Notes: generated by a model not told the origin, from the letters alone. A stretch of 11,909 nucleotides of DNA from Verrucomicrobiota bacterium (GCA_009885275.1 VFKY01000165.1:1-11909); one strand, 5' to 3'; numbered from the stretch's first letter, positions 1 to 7,945 are shown. Program-made: numbers and translations.

Positions 1-1161
<1,161 letters not shown>

Positions 1162-1185
1162 TTAGGGGTGAGAATTAAAAAACGA

Positions 1186-1476
1186 TTACCCGAGAATGCC
1201 GAGAATGTCGCTTTCGTTGATGATGAGATGGTCGTCTCCATCGAGCTTCACTTCAGTGCCGCCGTATTTGGAGATGAGAACTTTATTGCCTTTCTTTACG
1301 GTGAAGGAGACATCTTTGCCTTCTTCATCTTTGCCGATGCCGATAGCGATAACTTCAGCCTCTTGGGGTTTTTCTTTAGCGTTATCAGGAAGAAAAATGC
1401 CGCCTGCAGATTTTTCCTCACTGGCAACGCGCTTTACGAGGACGCGGCGACCTAGGGGTGTAATTTTTGTAGCCAT
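1186..1476 (-). CDS. groES: 10 kDa co-chaperonin GroES
   Basis: GroES forms the heptameric lid that closes the GroEL folding chamber. The 96-residue length is typical. The N terminus [16 protein letters not shown] matches the family pattern of a short N-terminal strand followed by PLGDRVLVKR-like sequence. The mobile loop is at about 20-33 ([16 protein letters not shown], with the GGIFLP GroEL-contact tripeptide region). The C-terminal half has the usual [18 protein letters not shown] strand and ends with [13 protein letters not shown]. The start ATG at 1476 is preceded by CATACCAACC, with no Shine-Dalgarno. It lies 117 bases after dnaK and 39 bases before groEL on the same strand. The dnaK-groES gap contains a strong hairpin and a TATAAT hexamer, so transcription may come both from dnaK read-through and from a local promoter. 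Confidence 0.98.
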   Translation of the reverse strand: MATKITPLGRRVLVKRVASEEKSAGGIFLPDNAKEKPQEAEVIAIGIGKDEEGKDVSFTVKKGNKVLISKYGGTEVKLDGDDHLIINESDILGILG

Positions 1477-1530
1477 GGTTGGTATGGAGTATGCGTTATC
1501 TGTTTATGTTGTGTTTCGGTTTGGTTCCCT

Positions 1531-1575
1531 CAGCCGACTATGGGCCGTATTGATGTTCGGCACCGCAGTCGGCTG
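1531..1575 (-). other. Strong hairpin in the dnaK-groES gap
   Basis: Perfect 9-base arms CAGCCGACT and AGTCGGCTG enclose further pairing (GG/CC, then GCCG/CGGC with one bulged base) around a 10-base loop. The total stem is roughly 15-16 pairs in 45 bases. No U-tract follows on the minus strand (AGGGAACCAAACC), so it is not a typical Rho-independent terminator. It is not CIRCE: the arm sequence and spacing both differ from the TTAGCACTC-N9-GAGTGCTAA consensus. It could be an mRNA processing or stabilising stem, an operator for groESL, or an attenuator. Pairing is seen directly; function is inference. Confidence 0.65.
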
Positions 1576-1584
1576 TGGGGAAAA

Positions 1585-1590
1585 ATTATA
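1585..1590 (-). promoter_or_regulatory. Possible -10 hexamer (TATAAT) for groESL
   Basis: A perfect TATAAT lies on the minus strand four bases after the dnaK stop codon. No good -35 is visible at spacings of 16-19 bases (CAAAGA, ACAAAG, GACAAA, CGACAA). A start of transcription about 7 bases downstream would place the 1531-1575 hairpin at the very 5' end of a groES-groEL transcript. The sequence is AT-rich by chance often enough that this remains weak. Confidence 0.3.
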
Positions 1591-1593
1591 AGC

Positions 1594-3525
1594 TTATGCT
1601 TTCTTGTCTTTGTCGACGACTTCAAAGTCAGCGTCGACAACATTGCCCTGATCTCTGGAGGACTCATTAGGTGTGGCCTCGTTTGAACCAGATGTTGAGC
1701 CATCATCAGGAGTTCCACCGGCTTGAGCGACCTTTTGATAGGCTTCTGCAAAGAGTTTTTGTAATTCATCAAGACGTGACTTCATGGTCGGCGAGTCATT
1801 GTCTGCGATGGCTTTCTTCAATGCATCAACCTTGTCCACGAGCGGTTGTTTCTGATCAGCAGGAAGTTTGTCGCCCATCTCAGCGATAGACTTTTCGACC
1901 TGATAAACAACGGTTTCAGCCTGATTTTTAGTTTCGACCGACTCCTTACGGATGCGGTCCTCTTCAGCATGAGATTCTGCTTCCTGCTTGGCGCGTTCGA
2001 TTTCATCCTTGCTGAGTCCACTTGAGCCGGCGATGGAGATTTTACTTTCCTTGCCACTGGTTTTTTCTTTTGCGGCTACGTGAAGGATGCCGTTGGCGTC
2101 AATATCGAACGTTACTTCAATTTGAGCAGTGCCGCGAGGCATGGGGGGGATACCGTCGAGTTTGAAAGTGCCGAGTGTCTTGTTGTCACGACTCATGGGG
2201 CGTTCGCCCTGAAGCACGACCACTTCGACGCCTGGCTGATTGTCAGAGGCGGTAGAGAAAGTTTGAGTATGACGTTTGGGGATGGTGGTATTACGCGGGA
2301 TCATCGGGGTGGCGATTCCACCTTCTGTTTCGATCGCAAGGGTGAGGGGGGCGACGTCGAGTAGGAGCACATCCTTGACGCTGCCTTGGAGGACTCCACC
2401 TTGAATCGCAGCGCCGACAGCTACGACTTCATCGGGGTTTACGCCCTTGTGTGGCTCTTTACCAGCAAGCTTACGGGCTGTTTCCACAACTTTCGGCATC
2501 CGAGTCATGCCGCCTACGAGAACGAGCTCATCGATTTTCGAGGCATCAAGTTTCGCGGCAGTAAGGCATTCACGCACAGGTCTGATAGTGCGCTCAAAAA
2601 GGTCATCACAGAGCTGCTCCATCTTGGCGCGACTCAGCGTTTTCATGATGTGCTTTGGCCCCGTGGCGTCAGCTGTGATGAAGGGAAGATTGAAGTCGTA
2701 ACTCTGCGAAGACGAGAGTGCGATCTTGGCTTTTTCAGCTTCTTCTTTGATGCGTTGGAGTGCGTCAGGCTGGCCACTGAGATCAATGCCTGAGTCTGTT
2801 TTGAATTCACTGATGATCCACTGAATAAGCTTGGAATCCCAATCGTCACCACCGAGATGGGTGTCTCCATCAGTGGCCAACACTTCAAAAACGCCGTCAC
2901 CAATTTCAAGTACGGAAATATCGAAAGTGCCGCCACCAAGGTCATACACGGCAATTTTTTCGTCCTTTTTGCTCTCCAATCCGTAGGCGAGAGATGCCGC
3001 AGTCGGTTCGTTGATGATACGGCGGACATTGAGACCGGCGATTTCACCAGCAGCCTTAGTGGCATTGCGTTGAGAGTCGTTAAAGTAAGCGGGAACTGTG
3101 ATGACAGCTTCCGTGATGGTTTCACCAATGCGAGCTTCCGCATCAGCCTTAAGCTTGGCGAGAATCATGGCTGAAACTTCCTGAGGGCTGTAGATTTTGG
3201 TTTCGCCACCGACTTCCACTTCGACATGCGCGTCACCATTGGATGCCGCGACAATTTTGTAGGGCACTTGTTTGTCAGCGGCGGTGAGTTCCGAAAACTT
3301 GCGCCCCATGAGCCGTTTGACGGAAAAAACGGTATTGCGAGAGTTGGTTACAGCTTGGCGTTTCGCTGCTTGGCCGACTAAGCGTTCGCCGCTTTTTGTG
3401 AAAGCAACAACGCTGGGCGTCGTGCGGGCACCTTCTGAGTTTTCCAAAACTTGAGGCTCGCTTCCTTCGAGGATAGCCATGCAGGAGTTTGTGGTGCCGA
3501 GGTCAATGCCTAAAATTTTGCTCAT
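1594..3525 (-). CDS. dnaK: Hsp70 chaperone DnaK
   Basis: DnaK is the cytoplasmic Hsp70 that binds exposed hydrophobic segments of proteins in an ATP-dependent cycle with DnaJ and GrpE. The 643-residue length is normal. The ATPase domain opens with [19 protein letters not shown] (3-21) and includes [10 protein letters not shown] (141-150), [20 protein letters not shown] (192-211) with the autophosphorylation-type Thr200, and LVGGMTRMP (336-344). The interdomain linker is DVLLLDVAP (385-393), with [10 protein letters not shown] where VTPLSLGIET is more usual. The substrate-binding domain follows, then a charged helical lid, a Gly/Ser/Asn-rich spacer and the tail [13 protein letters not shown], resembling the EEVDK-type terminus. 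The start ATG 3525 gives the canonical N terminus; no Shine-Dalgarno precedes it. It heads the dnaK-groES-groEL cluster. Neither grpE, dnaJ nor hrcA is in the window, and no CIRCE element is seen upstream. Confidence 0.99.
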   Translation of the reverse strand: MSKILGIDLGTTNSCMAILEGSEPQVLENSEGARTTPSVVAFTKSGERLVGQAAKRQAVTNSRNTVFSVKRLMGRKFSELTAADKQVPYKIVAASNGDAHVEVEVGGETKIYSPQEVSAMILAKLKADAEARIGETITEAVITVPAYFNDSQRNATKAAGEIAGLNVRRIINEPTAASLAYGLESKKDEKIAVYDLGGGTFDISVLEIGDGVFEVLATDGDTHLGGDDWDSKLIQWIISEFKTDSGIDLSGQPDALQRIKEEAEKAKIALSSSQSYDFNLPFITADATGPKHIMKTLSRAKMEQLCDDLFERTIRPVRECLTAAKLDASKIDELVLVGGMTRMPKVVETARKLAGKEPHKGVNPDEVVAVGAAIQGGVLQGSVKDVLLLDVAPLTLAIETEGGIATPMIPRNTTIPKRHTQTFSTASDNQPGVEVVVLQGERPMSRDNKTLGTFKLDGIPPMPRGTAQIEVTFDIDANGILHVAAKEKTSGKESKISIAGSSGLSKDEIERAKQEAESHAEEDRIRKESVETKNQAETVVYQVEKSIAEMGDKLPADQKQPLVDKVDALKKAIADNDSPTMKSRLDELQKLFAEAYQKVAQAGGTPDDGSTSGSNEATPNESSRDQGNVVDADFEVVDKDKKA

Positions 3526-3763
3526 AGAATGGGTGTTTTACTTTTCTTGCTGTTTCAGATCGTGTGCTTTCTGAATACGAGTGATCATGACATTGCAAAA
3601 GGTGTGCCATGAGCAAGCGGTAAGTCTTAATCCTCTAATAGTCAGTTACTTAAGATTTTTATGACGTTTTACTCAGATGAGGGGCATGAGTGGGTTAGGG
3701 GCATTATGGCGCATTAAAACAGGGGCGCAGGTCATTGTGGCGCAGTGATTGCCCAACGGAGAC
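3526..3763. promoter_or_regulatory. Leader and upstream region of dnaK, with short direct repeats
   Basis: No coding frame of note is present. This stretch must hold the dnaK promoter, because the upstream barrel gene ends in a terminator. I could not identify convincing -35/-10 boxes for either a housekeeping or a sigma32-type promoter, and there is no CIRCE palindrome. A weak possibility on the minus strand is TTTGCA, 16 bases, TATTCA (near 3560-3600). On the plus strand CATTATGGCGCATTA (3702-3716) and CATTGTGGCGCAGTG (3733-3747) match at 12 of 15 positions, 31 bases apart, and GGGGC recurs near 3681, 3698 and 3722. They could be regulator sites. Confidence 0.35.
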
Positions 3764-3794
3764 AAAAAAGAAGGGAGCGGTTTCCCGCTCCCTT
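3764..3794 (-). terminator. Rho-independent terminator of the barrel-protein gene
   Basis: On the minus strand the perfect 10-base arms AAGGGAGCGG and CCGCTCCCTT enclose the tetraloop GAAA and are followed by CTTTTTTG. It begins 33 bases after the stop codon of the 178-residue barrel protein, so it isolates that gene from dnaK. A GC-rich stem, a GNRA loop and a run of six T make this a textbook intrinsic terminator. Confidence 0.9.
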
Positions 3795-3827
3795 CATCGA
3801 TTGTGAATGCTAAGTTAATCTCTCACC

Positions 3828-4364
3828 TTAGAGAGGGAACTTTACACCGAGACGGACGATGGTGAAATCGCCATTGTCAGAGAAGTGGTAGGCTCCGTCT
3901 GCAAAAACACCAAGATTGTTGATGCTGGTGAAACGAGCTTCAAGGCCGCCACCAACGTGGATATCACCGCCTTGAACGGAGTTCGTGCTGTAACCACCAC
4001 CAGTGAAAACGTAGGGGGCGATGCAGAGGGAGGTGATGGGGTAACGGAAGACAAGGCTACCATCAAACTGATGATGTTCTTTATCAGTGGCATAGAGGCC
4101 ATAGCTCATCTGCACACCAAAATTGGGGCAGAAGAAGTATTCACCGAGTACGCCGCCGCCGAGGGCGTCACCACCACGATCTCCGCTAGGAAGAATGGCG
4201 CCACCGAAGACACCGAGTGCGAACTTGGACTCAAACGCATTGCATCCGACTTCCGGTGCAACGGGTTGAACAGCTTTACCGGCTTTACCTGAGTAGGAGA
4301 CGGAACCGGCAAATGCACTGGATCCCAGTGCAATTGACATGATAAGTGTGAGGAGTTTTTTCAT
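3828..4364 (-). CDS. Small exported beta-barrel (outer-membrane type) protein, function unknown
   Basis: The 178-residue product begins with a clear Sec signal peptide: MKKLL, a hydrophobic core, and cleavage expected after AFA (residues 17-19). The mature part opens with GSVSYSGKAGKAVQPVAP, then has alternating polar/hydrophobic, Gly- and aromatic-rich segments (ALGVFGGAILPSGD, VLGEYFFCPNFGVQMSYGLY, GSLVFRYPI, APYVFTGGGYS, HVGGGLEARF, LGVFADGAYHF, FTIVRLGVKFPL). That pattern fits an eight-strand OmpA/OMP_b-brl-like barrel. Three cysteines (41, 79, 114) occur in the mature protein. The C-terminal residue is Leu with Phe two before it, so the classical terminal-Phe BAM signal is displaced. It is probably a monocistronic gene: it has its own terminator and a 132-base upstream gap with a weak promoter candidate. 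I infer an outer-membrane location; no specific role can be read from the sequence. Confidence 0.85.
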   Translation of the reverse strand: MKKLLTLIMSIALGSSAFAGSVSYSGKAGKAVQPVAPEVGCNAFESKFALGVFGGAILPSGDRGGDALGGGVLGEYFFCPNFGVQMSYGLYATDKEHHQFDGSLVFRYPITSLCIAPYVFTGGGYSTNSVQGGDIHVGGGLEARFTSINNLGVFADGAYHFSDNGDFTIVRLGVKFPL

Positions 4365-4388
4365 ATAATTAAGTTGAGTTGAGTTTTA

Positions 4389-4416
4389 ATAGTAACTTAG
4401 AAGTTCTTGGACACAA
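4389..4416 (-). promoter_or_regulatory. Weak sigma70-like promoter candidate for the barrel-protein gene
   Basis: On the minus strand TTGTGT (4416-4411) is followed after 16 bases by TACTAT (4394-4389), each matching four of six consensus positions. Transcription would begin some 18 bases before the ATG at 4364. No Shine-Dalgarno lies in this short leader; instead it shows a tandem CAACT repeat. This is a guess by pattern only. Confidence 0.25.
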
Positions 4417-4442
4417 ATAATTTTTCCGTAACTTAAGCAAGG

Positions 4443-4467
4443 CTGAGTGCTATCCAGCATTTCTCAG
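4443..4467 (-). other. Hairpin downstream of the prenyltransferase gene
   Basis: Arms CTGAG and CTCAG, with inner TGCT/AGCA around a four-base loop and a three-base bulge, form a nine-pair stem beginning 30 bases after the UbiA-family stop codon. No U-tract follows, so termination activity is doubtful. It could be a 3' end stabilising structure. Confidence 0.3.
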
Positions 4468-4496
4468 ATGCTCTTAAGGGGCGGTGTTAGTAATTT

Positions 4497-5441
4497 TTAC
4501 CAGTCAAGCGGCCCCAACAAATGTGCGGCTTTGGCGTAATTGGTTTTCGCGAGCAGCATGGCAACGGACGCTGCGCCGGTGATGACCGTCCAAAATACAA
4601 TCCACGGATTTTGCAGTAACTGTTCAGGTTCCAGTCGTGCCGTCTCTTCTTTCATAGCGTGCTGGAAGTAGGCGATGACAGCGAACACAATCATCGGAAA
4701 AACGAACACCAGATTATTCAACTTGGGGTAAACTGCCATGGCGATGCCCGTGCAAAAGCAGAACAGATTGGCATAAGTGATCATCGCGAGGATGAGAGTT
4801 TTTTCTGTATAGACTTGAAAAGACTTCCGGTATCGGCCGCTCAGAGTGGCATCGCCGATGAACCGGAATTCCGAATAGCGTTTACCAGTCATGAGTAGAG
4901 CACCGAAGAACCACCAGGCGAAAACAATCGAAGCCGGGGGCACTGAGTGCGGCGGTACGAGGGCGTAATAACCGAGCCAGAGACGAATGGGGTTGTTGAA
5001 GGACTCGGCGATGACATCGAGGAAGGCTCGATCCTTTAGTCGCAGTGGCGGCACATTATAAATCACGCCGCTGATCAGCAGCAGGAGCAGTGCTGCTTGA
5101 TAGGCCAGGTTAAAATGCCAGAGCTGGCAAAGAACAAAGGCCGCAATGATGAGAGCTCCCTTTATCCACCAGAGTATGGACACCTTCACCTTGCCTGCGG
5201 GAATGCCGCGGAGCTTCTTGGTCGGATGCATGGCATCGAAGGGCGCATCGAGAATCTCATTGAGGACGTAATTGGCCGAGGCGATCAAACAGGCAGGGAT
5301 CAGTGAGAGCGCGGCGATACCGAGCAGCTTTGCATCCCATTGAAAGTTCAGCACCAATGTCCAGGCCACCATGTGACCGAAGAGGATGAAGATGTTCTTC
5401 AACCAATGGTCCGGGCGGCAGATTTTGAGATACTCGATCAT
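4497..5441 (-). CDS. UbiA-family prenyltransferase, similar to decaprenyl-phosphate phosphoribosyltransferase type
   Basis: UbiA enzymes are polytopic membrane proteins that transfer a group between a polyprenyl (di)phosphate and an acceptor using Mg2+ held by two Asp-rich motifs. The 314 residues contain about eight or nine hydrophobic segments. RPDHWLKNIFIL (9-20) and HPTKKLRGIPAG (72-83) are hallmarks of the subgroup that includes DPPR synthase. The first Asp-rich motif is NEILDAPFD (61-69), with Glu62 where NDxxD would be usual. The second region is YNVPPLRLKDRAFLDVIAES (128-147). Substrate specificity cannot be assigned: related proteins attach phosphoribose to polyprenyl phosphate or prenylate quinone precursors. 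The start ATG 5441 lacks a Shine-Dalgarno. It lies 83 bases after the 576-residue gene on the same strand, so the two are probably cotranscribed and may share a cell-envelope or glycan pathway (inference). Confidence 0.88.
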   Translation of the reverse strand: MIEYLKICRPDHWLKNIFILFGHMVAWTLVLNFQWDAKLLGIAALSLIPACLIASANYVLNEILDAPFDAMHPTKKLRGIPAGKVKVSILWWIKGALIIAAFVLCQLWHFNLAYQAALLLLLISGVIYNVPPLRLKDRAFLDVIAESFNNPIRLWLGYYALVPPHSVPPASIVFAWWFFGALLMTGKRYSEFRFIGDATLSGRYRKSFQVYTEKTLILAMITYANLFCFCTGIAMAVYPKLNNLVFVFPMIVFAVIAYFQHAMKEETARLEPEQLLQNPWIVFWTVITGAASVAMLLAKTNYAKAAHLLGPLDW

Positions 5442-5524
5442 GAAAAGGGTAAGAACTTTACTTAACGGTCATCCAGCAACCGTCAACAGGAACAGATGTC
5501 ACCTCCACGGTTGGATCATCCCTG

Positions 5525-7255
5525 TCATTTAAATACCGTGTCTACTCCCATGGCGCTGTCTTTCGCAAAACCAGGGATCCAGTGCGGCCGCCGCTTGGCA
5601 ATCACACGAAAGATCAGGGATAAGATATGCAGGGTGAAGATGCGATCTGTCCAGCGGTAGCCCTGCTGACGACGCATGAGCAGCTTTAATGACCATCCCA
5701 GATAACGTGACTTCAGCCAGAAGGGCTGGAAGTCCATCTTCACGCGGTAGCGATGTCTTCCACATCCTTTGGGGTATTTGGCTTTGTAGGCTTTTTTTGT
5801 GGCGCGCAGTCGCGACTGAATTTCTTCGTTGAAGGGCTGGAAATAGTATTCCCTCGCCATCGCGAGAATGGTGAAGGTGTCTTTCATATACGCAATGTCC
5901 TCCACAGGCATCGTGGAGTCGGCGGCTAATTGCTGCATGAGATTGAGTTTTTGCAGGGAAAGCGCCGCGGCCCGCAGACAGGCTTCCTTGTCATGCACAA
6001 AATAGCCTAAGAGCTTCTTTACTGAATGATTGATAAAGATATTGTGCCAGTAAACTTGAAGCAGGGTGGGGATGCGCACTCTCCGGAAAAAAAGCTGCCG
6101 ACGAGCGAACTCTTCGACATACAGCAGTTCGCGGATGACATCGTCGGCGAGCCGTAACAACTCCAATAAGGCTTGCCAGTTAGGAATCGCCCGGCTGGCG
6201 GCAAAATCACGCACGGCTTCTTCCACGAGTTGACGATCCTTGAACAAACGAAGAGTCACCCAGGTGTTGAGATCAGTCCAGACAGCGCTTTCGTCGAGCA
6301 GGGCCAGTCTTCGGAAGGGTACCCACCCCCCCGTCTGGCACCAGACCATGATGCCGACCATGTTTTCCGCCTGATCAAGTTCACGCGCATAGCGTTCATA
6401 TTCCCAGCCCGTGAAACTTGGATATTCTCCGCAGCCTTCATATTCGCGGCGGGTTTGTAACTCCACGATCTTGGCTACTTTGGTCTGAAAGAAGTTTCGG
6501 CTGAGGGGCAGATAACGAAAAAAATCACTTTCGCCATACTTCATGGAAACAATGAGCGCCGGACTTTCTTCAAGGTCCCTGAGCACCCGGATGAAGGTGC
6601 GTCGGTGCCACATCAGGTCGCCGATGCGATAGGCTCCGACCGTCCATGTCCGGAAGATGAGTTTGCGTCCTCGTTTCTCAAACACGGGCAGCAGGGTCTT
6701 GAGAAAGTGATTTACCTGTTCCGGGTCCTTGAGATAAAGCTCGCTCCGAAAGTCATGTTGCACATCCCGCGCGTCGGCTTCGCCTATCCGGAGGATCACA
6801 CCGGCCACTTCGGGGAAATCGCGGAGAAACCCGTCCAGCAGCACGGCGAGATAGTCTTCTACCTTCCAACGCAGCTTGGTGATCTGCTCCCGCACCGCCG
6901 GCGTCGCACTGAAGACATCCATCGTAAAAAATACCTGTAATCCATGACGGCGCACGACGTTGATACATTGCTGAAACTCCACGCGCCATTGGGTAATCCG
7001 AGCACGGATTTCCAGTTCATACCAAGCATGGTCAGCCAGATGGGTTACGTCATCGAGTGATACCGCGGTGTATCCCATCGCTGCTGCTTTTTGACAAAAG
7101 ATATCGAGTTCCTCTCTAATACCGGCCCATTGGGCTTCTCTTTCCGGGCCCTCCAGCTTCAGATGCTCAAAGGGAATTTTTGACCAGTTGATGGTGCGCC
7201 GTTCATAGCCGCGGAAAAATGGGCCTATAGCGTCGATCAGGAAGAGATTCATCAT
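5525..7255 (-). CDS. Uncharacterised protein with glycoside-hydrolase-like TIM-barrel N-terminal half
   Basis: I do not recognise this 576-residue protein as a named family. The first ~330 residues read like a (beta/alpha)8 barrel of the glycoside hydrolase type: GYTAVSLDDV (61-70), GLQVFFTMDVFSA (105-117), VAGVILRIGEAD (150-161), RKLIFRTWTVGAYRI (197-211), SPALIVSMKYGESDFFRYLP (231-250), IVELQTRREYEGCGEYPSFT (263-282) and MVGIMVWCQTGGW (299-311). The KYGESDFFR and REYEGCGEYP segments recall GH67/alpha-glucuronidase-like barrels. Glu159, Glu242 and Glu271 are candidate acid residues, but no catalytic pair is proven. Residues ~340-470 look helical, and ~490-560 is basic. There is no signal peptide or membrane helix, so it is probably cytoplasmic. 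The start is MM (ATGATG at 7255), without Shine-Dalgarno. It likely leads an operon with the UbiA-family gene and is divergent from the ykgJ-dnaG-rpoD unit. Confidence 0.7.
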   Translation of the reverse strand: MMNLFLIDAIGPFFRGYERRTINWSKIPFEHLKLEGPEREAQWAGIREELDIFCQKAAAMGYTAVSLDDVTHLADHAWYELEIRARITQWRVEFQQCINVVRRHGLQVFFTMDVFSATPAVREQITKLRWKVEDYLAVLLDGFLRDFPEVAGVILRIGEADARDVQHDFRSELYLKDPEQVNHFLKTLLPVFEKRGRKLIFRTWTVGAYRIGDLMWHRRTFIRVLRDLEESPALIVSMKYGESDFFRYLPLSRNFFQTKVAKIVELQTRREYEGCGEYPSFTGWEYERYARELDQAENMVGIMVWCQTGGWVPFRRLALLDESAVWTDLNTWVTLRLFKDRQLVEEAVRDFAASRAIPNWQALLELLRLADDVIRELLYVEEFARRQLFFRRVRIPTLLQVYWHNIFINHSVKKLLGYFVHDKEACLRAAALSLQKLNLMQQLAADSTMPVEDIAYMKDTFTILAMAREYYFQPFNEEIQSRLRATKKAYKAKYPKGCGRHRYRVKMDFQPFWLKSRYLGWSLKLLMRRQQGYRWTDRIFTLHILSLIFRVIAKRRPHWIPGFAKDSAMGVDTVFK

Positions 7256-7281
7256 GCAACATCATCAGTCATAGCGGTCTC

Positions 7282-7334
7282 TGTCACGGAAGCAATGTCA
7301 GACAGGCGCTTATGAGACTGACGATTCCGTCACA
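7282..7334. repeat. 53-base imperfect inverted repeat in the divergent intergenic region
   Basis: Outer arms TGTCACGGAA (7282-7291) and TTCCGTCACA (7325-7334) pair at nine of ten positions. Inner arms GTCAG (7297-7301) and CTGAC (7318-7322) pair perfectly, and the centre holds GGCGC. It lies between the divergent start codons at 7255 and 7401, where both promoters must be. It could be a two-site operator or a cruciform. No repressor gene is adjacent. The symmetry is directly visible; the role is inferred. Confidence 0.5.
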
Positions 7335-7345
7335 TGAATGTTGTT

Positions 7346-7361
7346 ACCGCAAGGATGCGGT
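7346..7361 (+). other. Small leader hairpin upstream of the ykgJ-like gene
   Basis: Perfect six-base arms ACCGCA and TGCGGT close the tetraloop AGGA, 39 bases before the preferred start codon. There is no U-tract. It may be part of the 5' untranslated region. It would fall inside the coding sequence if the alternative upstream ATG at 7338 were used. Confidence 0.35.
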
Positions 7362-7400
7362 GGCGACGTGGGGCTAAATGCGCTATGGGGAATGTGCCTC

Positions 7401-7823
7401 ATGACGACATCAGAAGTACGAACCGAAATGGCCTCCATCTATGCGGCGCTCTCAGAGCGCCCAATTGAGCGCGACTGTCAGATGCGCACGGAGTGCTGTC
7501 AGTTTCATCTCACCGGGAAGACGCCCATGCTTACCAAAGGCGAAGCCGCTTATGCAGCGATCGGAGTGAAGGCTAGTGGCCGGAAAAAACTGCCGGAGCG
7601 CAGTGACGGAGCCTGTGCCTTGCTCGGCAAGCAGGGGCGCTGCATGATTTATCAGCATCGGCCTTTTGGTTGTCGCACACATTTCTGTGCTGCAGCCGGA
7701 GGCCCTTACCCTCGCAAGCAGGTCGCGGACTTGATTCAACGTCTTGAAGCGCTGGATGAAAAGCTCGGGGGCGATGGTCCACGGTTGATTCAAAATGCGG
7801 TGGCGGATGCTTTGGAGGCGTAG
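7401..7823 (+). CDS. YkgJ-like (UPF0153) cysteine-cluster, putative Zn/Fe-binding protein
   Basis: The product is a small cytoplasmic protein of the YkgJ family, annotated as putative zinc- or iron-chelating; its biochemical role is unsettled. From ATG 7401 it has 140 residues with seven cysteines: Cys26, the pair Cys32-Cys33 (CQMRTECCQF), Cys72, Cys81, and CMIYQHRPFGCRTHFC (81-96) supplying Cys91 and Cys96. The CxIYxxRPxxCRxxxC block is the family signature. In-frame ATGs at 7338 and 7392 would add 21 or 3 residues. I prefer 7401 because GGGGA lies about 9 bases upstream (the only Shine-Dalgarno-like sequence in the window) and MTTSEVRTEMASIYAAL reads like a natural N terminus. The stop codon TAG falls inside a REP-like palindrome. 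dnaG starts 122 bases downstream, so it is the first gene of the likely dnaG-rpoD transcription unit. Confidence 0.88.
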   Translation: MTTSEVRTEMASIYAALSERPIERDCQMRTECCQFHLTGKTPMLTKGEAAYAAIGVKASGRKKLPERSDGACALLGKQGRCMIYQHRPFGCRTHFCAAAGGPYPRKQVADLIQRLEALDEKLGGDGPRLIQNAVADALEA

Positions 7824-7844
7824 TGCGACATTCTGATGTCGAGT
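7820..7844 (+). repeat. REP-like element, copy 1 (GTAG plus palindrome)
   Basis: GTAG (7820-7823) is followed two bases later by CGACAT, loop TCTG, ATGTCG (7826-7841), then AGT. It aligns with the reverse complement of copy 2 at 7876-7902: both read GTAG, two bases, CGACATTC, two bases, ATGTCG, and end in AGT. The ykgJ-like stop codon TAG is part of the element. A GTAG tetranucleotide 5' of a palindrome is a known hallmark of REP sequences handled by RAYT transposases. Confidence 0.6.
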
Positions 7845-7875
7845 CAGGGAATCTTTTTTGGCGGTGAGCAGTCCA

Positions 7876-7902
7876 ACTCACGACATTGGAATGTCGTGCT
7901 AC
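7876..7902 (-). repeat. REP-like element, copy 2, inverted relative to copy 1
   Basis: On the minus strand this reads GTAG followed directly by CACGACATT, two bases, AATGTCGTG: a perfect nine-base palindrome, then AGT. With copy 1 it forms a head-to-head inverted pair separated by 31 bases, the arrangement called a BIME in enterobacteria. It fills the ykgJ-dnaG gap and could protect or end upstream mRNA. AGGG-CTTG-CCCT plus TTTTC directly downstream (7904-7919) may add weak termination. Confidence 0.62.
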
Positions 7903-7945
7903 CAGGGCTTGCCCTTTTTCACCTTAACGCCACAGTGCCGCATTT

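Noticed and set aside
4443..4451. GAGTGCTA resembling a CIRCE half-site
   Set aside because: No TTAGCACTC partner lies nine bases away, and it is not upstream of a chaperone gene; it is part of the hairpin after the UbiA-family gene.
5470..5500. Short minus-strand frame (GTG start, ending in VDGCWMTVK) between the 576-residue gene and UbiA
   Set aside because: It has only about 17 codons, a stop a few codons upstream, no family match, and frames of this size are expected by chance.
7256..7330. Minus-strand 22-codon frame ending in ATGA overlap with the 576-residue gene start
   Set aside because: It is closed upstream by TGA after 22 codons and has no upstream gene to belong to; the overlap is coincidental.
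7338..7400. Upstream ATG starts (7338, 7392) for the ykgJ-like gene
   Set aside because: The extra 21 residues show no family similarity, overlap the leader hairpin, and the only Shine-Dalgarno-like GGGGA is correctly spaced for ATG 7401.
7904..7920. AGGG-CTTG-CCCT followed by TTTTC as a terminator before dnaG
   Set aside because: Only four base pairs of stem and a short T run; too weak to call alone, mentioned only alongside REP copy 2.
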